Shown: positions 7,375-15,248 of the stretch, in pieces | How the letters are laid out: each line of letters opens with the position of its first letter | How positions within the stretch are numbered: position 1 is the stretch's first letter | Assembly: GCA_964586455.1 (NCBI GenBank) | Contig: CAZPHV010000006.1 | Location: forward strand, 76,017 to 140,016 | Direction of reading: 5' to 3' | Source: Aquimonas sp964586455 | GTDB taxonomy: Bacteria > Pseudomonadota > Gammaproteobacteria > Xanthomonadales > Xanthomonadaceae | DNA: 64,000 nucleotides | The notes under the pieces: generated by a model | What the model saw: the letters and a program-made list of their open reading frames with translations, nothing else | Told to the model about the DNA's origin: nothing | The model's database searches: none | Position numbers and translations under genes: made by a program

Positions 7375-8351
7375 AGACCACCCTGCCCTGGCTGCTCAAG
7401 CGCGAGTATTGGGAGAACCGCGGTGGCTTCTTCTGGGCGCCGGCGATTGGTGCCGGCATCACCCTGTTGCTGACCGTGATGGGCCTCATCACCGCGGAGG
7501 TGTTCCGCAAGAAGTTCACCGGCGACCTGCAGATCGGTATCCCGCTGAAGCGCCTGACCGAGAAGCTTTCGGAAGAAGACCTGTCCAAGCTGGGCGGTGT
7601 GCTGGACATGGCCCTGCTGTCGATGTCGGGGCTGCTGCAGTTCGTGCTGTTCTTCGTGGTGTTCTTCTATCTGCTGAGCGCGCTGTACGACGACCGACGC
7701 GATCGCAGCGTGCTGTTCTGGAAATCACTGCCGCTCTCGGACGGCTCGATGGTGGTGTCGAAGGTGCTGGCAGCAGCCTTGGTCGCGCCGATCCTGTCGA
7801 CCCTGATCGCGATGGCGCTGCAATTCGCACTGCTCGTGCTGCTGAGCCTGTACGTGCTGTTCCACGGCATCAATCCGCTCACTGTCCTGTGGGGGCCCGT
7901 GTCGCTGCTGAATGTGTGGGGCCAGATGCTCGCCAACATTCCGATCAATGCCGTGTGGGCCTTGCCCACGATCGGATGGCTGCTGATGGTGTCCGCCTTC
8001 GCCCGCAGCAAACCCTTTCTCTGGGCGTTGCTGGTGCCTGTATCGATCGGCCTGCTGATCAACTGGTTCGACGTGCTCAGCATCATCAGCATCGAGTACA
8101 CGGCCTACTGGAAGCACGTGGTCATGCGCATCCTGCTGGGGGTAGCACCGGGAAGCTTCACCTTGCACGTCCTGGTCACGGATGGAATCCAGCTTACGAA
8201 CGAGAGTGGGATCCAGAACTTCACGAGCACACTTACCTGGAGCCAGATGGTCAAGGCCATGAGCTCGCTGAACTTGTGGATCGGCGCCGTCGCAGGCATC
8301 GGCATGATCTTTATCGCCACCCGCCTCCGCCGCTGGCGGGATGAGGGCTGA
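7371..8351 (+). CDS. ABC-2-type permease of the GntR-controlled transporter
   Basis: A 326-residue integral membrane protein with about six hydrophobic segments (roughly residues 22-43, 85-108, 133-165, 193-215, 222-240 and 300-316). A soluble stretch follows the first membrane helix (residues 45-80). It overlaps the ATPase gene by ATGA and ends the operon. The combination of YtrA regulator, ATPase and ABC-2 permease suggests export or envelope protection. The substrate is not identifiable. Confidence 0.85.
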   Translation: MKTTLPWLLKREYWENRGGFFWAPAIGAGITLLLTVMGLITAEVFRKKFTGDLQIGIPLKRLTEKLSEEDLSKLGGVLDMALLSMSGLLQFVLFFVVFFYLLSALYDDRRDRSVLFWKSLPLSDGSMVVSKVLAAALVAPILSTLIAMALQFALLVLLSLYVLFHGINPLTVLWGPVSLLNVWGQMLANIPINAVWALPTIGWLLMVSAFARSKPFLWALLVPVSIGLLINWFDVLSIISIEYTAYWKHVVMRILLGVAPGSFTLHVLVTDGIQLTNESGIQNFTSTLTWSQMVKAMSSLNLWIGAVAGIGMIFIATRLRRWRDEG

Positions 8352-8355
8352 TTCG

Positions 8356-8805
8356 ATGTGCTTGCGGACTGCGTTGAAGCGCAGTCCGCGCATCGAATCA
8401 GGCCCGCGCAGGGATGCGCGGGCGGGGGTCGCCCGCCATGGACGGCTCGACCTCAGCTGCGTTAGACGCGCTTTGGGTCCGCCTTGAATGGCGGACCCAG
8501 CGGCTGGCTAGGCCGGCGCATGGATGCGCCGGCGGGCATATCCCGCCAGGGATGGCTCAGCCCCTCTCCATGCGCATGTGCTCGCGGACTGCGTTGAAGC
8601 GCAGTCCGCGCATCGAATCAGGCCCGCGCAGGGATGCGCGGGCGGGGGTCGCCCGCCATGGACGGCTCGACCTCAGCTGCGTTAGACGCGCTTTGGGTCC
8701 GCCTTGAATGGCGGACCCAGCGGCTGGCTAGGCCGGCGCATGGATGCGCCGGCGGGCATATCCCGCCAGGGATGGCTCAGCCCCTCTCCATGCGCATGTG
8801 CTCGC
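8356..8805. repeat. 220-bp tandem repeat array of hairpin dimers, broken by the assembly gap
   Basis: Two full copies (8356-8575, 8576-8795) and the start of a third run into the gap. Copies are nearly identical. Each unit has strong palindromes: a 10-bp stem at 8364-8389 with loop TTGAAG, GCCCGCGCA/TGCGCGGGC, GGGTCCGCC/GGCGGACCC, GCCGGCGCA/TGCGCCGGC and a GCGGG/CCCGC pair. The two halves of each unit align to each other, so the unit is itself a diverged dimer of about 110 bp. The first hairpin lies right after the permease stop and may end that transcript. Short open frames across the array are repeats and not genes. Confidence 0.85.
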
Positions 8806-8905
8806 NNNNNNNNNNNNNNNNNNNNNNNNNNNNNNNNNNNNNNNNNNNNNNNNNNNNNNNNNNNNNNNNNNNNNNNNNNNNNNNNNNNNNNNNNNNNNNN
8901 NNNNN
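8806..8905. other. Assembly gap (100 N)
   Basis: Exactly 100 undetermined bases separate two different tandem repeats, so this is a placeholder of unknown true length. More copies of the 220-bp unit and of the 74-bp unit are likely missing. Confidence 0.98.
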
Positions 8906-9130
8906 CGCGCTCGGGCCTGGGCTTCGATTGGGGTTTCGCGTCGCTCGAACGTGTTGGTGCGCGATACGCGCACCCTATACGCGCTCGGGCCTGGGCTTCG
9001 ATTGGGGTTTCGCGTCGCTCGAACGTGTTGGTGCGCGATACCCGCACCAGCTGTGCGCACAGAGGCTCGGGCTTCGATAGGGGACTCGCGTCGCTCGAAA
9101 TCGTAGGTGCGCGACACGCGCGCCCTGTGC
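8906..9130. repeat. 74-bp tandem repeats carrying a GTGCGC REP-like hairpin
   Basis: Two close copies begin at 8906 and 8980 (period 74), followed by a degenerate third at about 9060-9130. Each contains GGTGCGC-GATAC-GCGCACC followed by CTAT (for example 8956-8974). The same palindrome type recurs at 13843-13861 and 13911-13933. The array abuts the assembly gap, so its copy number is unknown. Confidence 0.8.
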
Positions 9131-9173
9131 GCCGGCGATGCGCGCTGGCGTGCAACTGCTCGCCACGCCTATT

Positions 9174-9187
9174 CAAACGCTTGTTTC
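9174..9187. promoter_or_regulatory. PsrA-like operator upstream of the acyl-CoA dehydrogenase gene
   Basis: CAAAC-GCTT-GTTTC fits the described Pseudomonas PsrA box, (G/C)AAAC-N2-4-GTTT(G/C). PsrA is a TetR-type fatty-acid-responsive repressor. The site lies 46 bases before the proposed -35 of the fadE-like gene. The match is seen; the regulator is inferred and is not encoded in this window. Confidence 0.5.
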
Positions 9188-9232
9188 ACCTCACGAAACA
9201 CCTGATTTCCATAGGAATTCACGCTTTTTGCG

Positions 9233-9261
9233 CTGACATCGACGCGCGTCTGCGGCATACT
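9233..9261 (+). promoter_or_regulatory. Sigma70-like promoter of the acyl-CoA dehydrogenase gene
   Basis: CTGACA (9233-9238) and CATACT (9256-9261) are separated by 17 bases. The start point would be about 65 bases before the ATG at 9336. Confidence 0.5.
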
Positions 9262-9335
9262 TTCGGGGTAAACATACGGCCGCGTATGGCTTCTGCCCGC
9301 GTCTGTACTTCCCACAGCCCGCCGGAGCCCGCCCC

Positions 9336-11123
<1,788 letters not shown>

Positions 11124-11125
11124 AA

Positions 11126-11290
11126 GAGCCGGGATTGGGGAGTCCAGATTCGGGATTCGTTGGAGCAGAGTTCTGTGGCAGTCGAGCCTGGGGGCTCCCC
11201 AGCTCCCGTGCGCTGGAACGGAGCACGGGACCTCTGAGCTTCGCCTGCCCTGCAGAGTGAGTGCGAATCCCGAATCCCCAATCCCGGCTC
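11126..11290. repeat. Large inverted repeat built of GGGATTG/GGGATTC heptamers
   Basis: The arms 11126-11159 and 11264-11290 are complementary (GAGCCGGGATTGGGGA then TTCGGGATTCG), except for a 7-base insertion (GTCCAGA) in the first arm. About 104 bases lie between them, including GGAGCACGGGACCTC-type sequence. The heptamer type recurs near 31953 and resembles dispersed intergenic repeats of Xanthomonad genomes. It fills nearly all of the gap between two plus-strand genes and could fold as a long terminator-like stem. Confidence 0.75.
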
Positions 11291-11333
11291 CAAGGCATAC
11301 TGATCCCCTCCCCCGTCGTCACCGATCCACCGA

Positions 11334-12236
11334 ATGAAATCTCCCTTTGCGTGGCTGCGTGCCGCCTTCACCTTCAGCATGGTCGCCATCAACACCGGGA
11401 TCCACGTGCCGGTGCTGCTGCTGTTCGCGCTGTTCAAGCTGGTGCTGCGTTTCCGCGCGGCGCAGGTGGGCTTGACGCGGGTTCTGATTGCCATCGCGGC
11501 GAGTTGGGTCGCGGTCAACAGCACGCTGATGCGATCGCTGACGCCGACCCGCTTCGTGTTCGAGGGCTTGGACGAGCTCAAGCCCGAGGGCTGGTACCTG
11601 GTCATCGCCAACCATCAGAGCTGGGTCGATATCCCGGTGCTGCAGATGGCGATGAACCGACGTATCCCGATGCTGAAGTTTTTCCTCAAGCAGCAGTTGA
11701 TGTGGGTGCCGGTGATGGGCCTGGCTTGGTGGGCGCTGGACTTTCCCTTCATGCGTCGCCACACCCGCGAGCAGATCGAGCGCAACCCGGCGCTGCGCGG
11801 CAAGGACATCGAAGCCACGCGGCGAGCCTGTGCCAAGTTTCGCTACACGCCGGTATCGGTGATGAACTTCGTCGAGGGCTCACGCTTCACGCCCGCGAAG
11901 CACGCCCGCCAGAACTCGCCCTACGCCCATTTGCTGGCGCCGAAAGCCGGCGGCGTGGCCTTTGTACTGCAGGCCATGGGCGACAACCTGCACGCCCTGG
12001 TGGATGTGAGTCTGGTCTACCCGGGCGGCCGCCCGACCCTGTTCGACCTGCTGGCCGGGCGCATTCCTGAAGTGCGGCTGCGCGCGCATCTGCGGGAGTT
12101 GCCGGCAGATCTGCTGGGCCGCGACTATCTGGAGGATGCCGAGTTCCGTTCGCGGTTCCAGACCTGGCTGAACGCCCTGTGGGCCGAGAAGGACGCCGAG
12201 CTGGCGCGCATGCAAACCGCCTCGGAACGGCGCTAG
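11334..12236 (+). CDS. Lysophospholipid acyltransferase family protein, YihG-like
   Basis: A 300-residue membrane-associated PlsC-family acyltransferase. Hydrophobic N-terminal segments (about residues 10-35 and 45-62) are followed by the catalytic NHQSWVD (HxxxxD motif) near residue 92 and by VMNFVEGSRFT, the second substrate-binding block. VYPGGRP follows. This arrangement matches YihG-type enzymes rather than the shorter PlsC. It probably acts on glycerophospholipid acyl chains at the inner membrane. The precise substrate is not known. Confidence 0.87.
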   Translation: MKSPFAWLRAAFTFSMVAINTGIHVPVLLLFALFKLVLRFRAAQVGLTRVLIAIAASWVAVNSTLMRSLTPTRFVFEGLDELKPEGWYLVIANHQSWVDIPVLQMAMNRRIPMLKFFLKQQLMWVPVMGLAWWALDFPFMRRHTREQIERNPALRGKDIEATRRACAKFRYTPVSVMNFVEGSRFTPAKHARQNSPYAHLLAPKAGGVAFVLQAMGDNLHALVDVSLVYPGGRPTLFDLLAGRIPEVRLRAHLRELPADLLGRDYLEDAEFRSRFQTWLNALWAEKDAELARMQTASERR

Positions 12237-12262
12237 CGGTCGCGGCGGCACCTTGGCCGCGC

Positions 12263-12276
12263 TTGATCCCGATCAA
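12263..12276. promoter_or_regulatory. Perfect FNR/Anr box upstream of hemN
   Basis: TTGAT-CCCG-ATCAA matches the FNR/Anr consensus TTGAT-N4-ATCAA at all ten defined bases. It is centred 41 bases before the hemN ATG. Anaerobic control of hemN by Anr is established in pseudomonads, so activation at low oxygen is the likely function. Confidence 0.85.
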
Positions 12277-12310
12277 CGCAGGCGAAACCCGTCGGCGCAA
12301 GACTTCGCCC

Positions 12311-13702
12311 ATGCCGACGATCCCACCCTTCGATGCCGAGCTGTTGCGCCGCTACGACCGTCCCGGTCCGCGCTACACCTCGTACCCGACCGCACCGCAC
12401 TTCCACCAGAAGTTCGATGCGCACGCCTATCGCCAAGCGGCCAGCGACAGCAATGCGGACCCGATCCCGCGCTCGCTGTCGCTCTATGTGCACGTGCCCT
12501 TCTGCCTGTCGCCCTGCTTCTATTGCGGCTGCAACCGAATCATTACGCGAGACCTGAGCCGCGGGGAAAAGTACCTTGGCCATGTCCAGCGCGAGATCGG
12601 CCTGGTCGCTCCGCTGTTCGACCGCGACCGCGAAGTGGTCCAGCTGCACCTCGGCGGAGGCACCCCGAATTTCCTGAAGCCCGAGCTGATGGAGCAGTTG
12701 ATCCTGAGCCTCGGTCGCGAGTTCCAGTTCAGCACCCGCGCCGATCGCGACTTCTCGATCGAGCTCGACCCGCGCAGCGTAGACCCGACCGGTATCGCCC
12801 AGCTGGCCGAGCTGGGCTTCAATCGCGCCAGCCTCGGCATCCAGGACTTCGACCCCGAGGTGCAGGAAGCGGTCAACCGCATCCAGAGCGTTGAGGAAAC
12901 CCTGGCTGTGATCGAGGCATGCCGCAGCCACGGCTTCCGCTCGGTCAATGTCGACCTGATCTACGGCCTGCCCCGGCAGAACCTCGCCGGCTTCGGACGC
13001 ACGCTCGACACGGTGATCGCTGCACGCCCGGACCGACTCGCGGTCTACAGCTATGCCCATCTGCCTGAGTTGTTCAAGGCGCAGAAGCAGATCAAGATCG
13101 AAGACCTGCTGCCGCCCGAGATGAAGCTGCGCCTGCTCGAACTCGCGATCGAGAAACTGTCCGAGGCCGGCTACCACTACATCGGGATGGACCACTTCGC
13201 CCTGCCCGAGGACGAGCTCGCGCGCGCCCAGCGTGCGGGCAGCCTGCAGCGCAACTTCATGGGCTACACGACGCATGCCGACACCGACCTGATCGGCCTC
13301 GGCATGAGCGCGATCAGCCGCATCGGCGATCACTTCGCGCAGAACGCGCGCGAGTTGGCCGGCTATGTGGCGGCGGTCGAAAACAACCGCCTGCCGATCC
13401 TCCGCGGCCTGAAGCTGGACGCCGATGACGTGCTCCGCGCGGACCTGATCCAGCACCTGATGTGCCAGGGTGAGATCGACAAGCGCGACCTTGAGGCCCG
13501 CCACGGAATCGACTTCGACGTCTACTTCGCCGACAGCCTTGAACAGCTGCCGCCGCTGGTCGAAGACGGCCTGGTCTCGCTCGAACCCGGCTTCATCCGC
13601 GTCACCCAGCGGGGTCGCCTGCTGATGCGTATCGTCGCGATGTGCTTCGATCGCTACCTGCAGAGCCCCGCGCAGCCGGTGCGGTTCTCGAAGGCGATCT
13701 AG
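12311..13702 (+). CDS. hemN: Oxygen-independent coproporphyrinogen III oxidase
   Basis: A 463-residue radical-SAM enzyme that decarboxylates coproporphyrinogen III to protoporphyrinogen IX without oxygen in haem synthesis. The cluster motif HVPFCLSPCFYCGCN places Cys65, Cys69 and Cys72 for the [4Fe-4S] cluster and the extra HemN cysteine Cys74. HLGGGTPNFL and the C-terminal helical domain (SLQRNFMGYTTHADTDLIGLG) are family hallmarks and separate it from shorter HemW proteins. The ATG at 12311 gives the standard N-terminus; the upstream FNR box supports that start. A hairpin begins at the stop codon. Confidence 0.95.
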   Translation: MPTIPPFDAELLRRYDRPGPRYTSYPTAPHFHQKFDAHAYRQAASDSNADPIPRSLSLYVHVPFCLSPCFYCGCNRIITRDLSRGEKYLGHVQREIGLVAPLFDRDREVVQLHLGGGTPNFLKPELMEQLILSLGREFQFSTRADRDFSIELDPRSVDPTGIAQLAELGFNRASLGIQDFDPEVQEAVNRIQSVEETLAVIEACRSHGFRSVNVDLIYGLPRQNLAGFGRTLDTVIAARPDRLAVYSYAHLPELFKAQKQIKIEDLLPPEMKLRLLELAIEKLSEAGYHYIGMDHFALPEDELARAQRAGSLQRNFMGYTTHADTDLIGLGMSAISRIGDHFAQNARELAGYVAAVENNRLPILRGLKLDADDVLRADLIQHLMCQGEIDKRDLEARHGIDFDVYFADSLEQLPPLVEDGLVSLEPGFIRVTQRGRLLMRIVAMCFDRYLQSPAQPVRFSKAI

Positions 13703-13726
13703 CCCGGATTTCTCGATACCGGGCTA
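13700..13726 (+). terminator. Hairpin at the hemN stop codon
   Basis: TAGCCCGG/CCGGGCTA forms an 8-bp stem around an 11-base loop. The stem starts with the TAG stop codon itself. No T tract follows, so it may be a processed or Rho-dependent end rather than a strong intrinsic terminator. Confidence 0.45.
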
Positions 13727-14081
13727 GCAAACTGCCGGGCGTGTCCAGGGCCACGCGGGTGCGTGTCTTCAGCCTCATCGCGGATTCGTGTGGGTCAGCG
13801 CTGCGTGGCTGCGTGGCTCAGCAGGCGAGCTTCGGTTTCGTTGGTGCGCCGCAGCACCCTATGCGGCCGATCGGTTCAGCTCGCTCCGAGGCATGGCGTC
13901 GCACGCTCTCGTAGGGTGCGCGTGCCGCGCACCACTCGAACGCGAGAGGCGCCTGCCAGGACCTTTGCCCCGCGCGATCGGCACGCCTCTCTCAGCCGTG
14001 CCCGATGAACGCACGGAAGCGCTGCCTGCAGCGCCTTCCGCGCCGTAGTGACTCGGCACGGAGCTCTGTGCAACGGGGCAC
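13727..14081. repeat. Gene-free stretch with an inverted pair of GTAG-type GTGCGC REP palindromes
   Basis: No supportable gene. One palindrome (GGTGC/GCACC, then CTAT) is at 13843-13861 and its inverted partner (GTAGG then GGTGCGC-GTGCC-GCGCACC) is at 13911-13933. This gives the head-to-head pair layout typical of REP elements. They belong to the same type as the hairpins in the 74-bp array at 8906-9130. Confidence 0.7.
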
Positions 14082-15248
14082 TCAAGCACGCGCAGCCCGA
14101 TCTGGGGCACCCGGCGACTGCGCCAGCGCCCAACCCAGCGGCGCCTGCGCGGACAGCCCGATAAGACATGGCAGCAGACACGCGAGACTGATCAGATCCT
14201 GCCGGTGATGCAGGCGCACGCGCTCCAGCGGTCGCGGATCACCGCTGCGCAAACTTGCAAGGAAGGCTGCAGGCACTTCGGCGCCCGGCAGGTCATCGCT
14301 GCGTTGAACGCCGAGCAGACGTGTCTCTGCTTCAGCCAAGCGGCAGCTCGGCCACGCGCCACGGAAACGTCGCCGCACCGCCGGCAGCAGATCGTGATGG
14401 GGCAGGCCGTCGAGAGGATCGCGCTGTCGGCACAGGCGATAGCGCGCGCGCAGCAGCGGCGCATCGAAGCTGCGGCCGTTGTAGCTGACCAGCTGGAACG
14501 CCCCCTCGGACAGCCACTGCGCGAAGCGCTCAAGCATGGCGGACTCAGCCCCGAGCCGACGGATCCACAGCTGACGCAGCTCCAGGCCCTCATCGCACCA
14601 CCGCGCAAAGCCGAGCATGAAGGCGCGGGTGCCGGTGCCGCCGGCGAGTCCGGTGGTTTCGGTGTCGAAGTGCAGCAGGCTGTCGGTCGGCAGCAGCCGC
14701 GGATGCAGGTCTGGCAGCCACTGCCAGGCCGCCGGCGCAGCCATCGGCACGCATTCGACGTGTTCGAACAGGCCGGGGCTTATCTCGATGCCCGCGGGGG
14801 CGTCGCAAGCCGATGCCCGGCTTTGTTGGGCATCGCGGTACTCCGCCCAACCGATTGAGGCGTCCGGCTCAGAGGGCAAGCGCGGCCCGGCCTCTTGGAC
14901 ATCGCTGTCCCCCGTCCAGGCGACTGACCCGTTCTGCTCCCCCATTTGCTGTACCCGCGCCGGTGATCCATGCGGGTGTGGATCCTGTCCAGAGGGAACT
15001 TCGACGCCGATCGCACAGGGGACGTCATCTCGCGCACCTGGGCCGGTCTCCGCGACCGCACGCACATGTCGACGCAGCAGCGCTTTCAAACCCGCCGTCG
15101 AGGCCGTGCTGGGCGTCGGCGCTGAAGCAGGCGCGGCGCCTTTGACGGGCGCCGTGCCGGTGACGCCTGCGCGTACCTCGACTGCCGATTCAGACCGCGC
15201 GCCGGCCTGACCGCGCAGCCGACGCAGCCGCGCTGCCAACTCACTCAT
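14082..15248 (-). CDS. mrfB: MrfB-like DEDDh exonuclease (YprB family)
   Basis: A 388-residue 3'-5' exonuclease-like protein of the YprB/MrfB family. The catalytic domain starts near residue 190 with LHFDTETTGLAGGTGTRAF (Exo I, D and E), continues with VSYNGRSFDAPLL (Exo II) and ends with LHHRQDLISLACLL (Exo III, H and D). The N-terminal half is a poorly conserved, low-complexity stretch. Its ATG overlaps the end of the helicase gene by eight bases. In Bacillus subtilis MrfA helicase and MrfB nuclease act together in mitomycin C lesion repair; the coupled genes here suggest the same. Confidence 0.8.
   Translation of the reverse strand: MSELAARLRRLRGQAGARSESAVEVRAGVTGTAPVKGAAPASAPTPSTASTAGLKALLRRHVRAVAETGPGARDDVPCAIGVEVPSGQDPHPHGSPARVQQMGEQNGSVAWTGDSDVQEAGPRLPSEPDASIGWAEYRDAQQSRASACDAPAGIEISPGLFEHVECVPMAAPAAWQWLPDLHPRLLPTDSLLHFDTETTGLAGGTGTRAFMLGFARWCDEGLELRQLWIRRLGAESAMLERFAQWLSEGAFQLVSYNGRSFDAPLLRARYRLCRQRDPLDGLPHHDLLPAVRRRFRGAWPSCRLAEAETRLLGVQRSDDLPGAEVPAAFLASLRSGDPRPLERVRLHHRQDLISLACLLPCLIGLSAQAPLGWALAQSPGAPDRAARA

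Noticed and set aside
8414..8707. Open frames across the 220-bp repeats and the gap
   Set aside because: They repeat with the units, run through undetermined bases and have no coding features.
12233..13504. 423-codon open frame antisense to hemN
   Set aside because: Shadow of the radical-SAM gene; no recognisable domain and no start signal.
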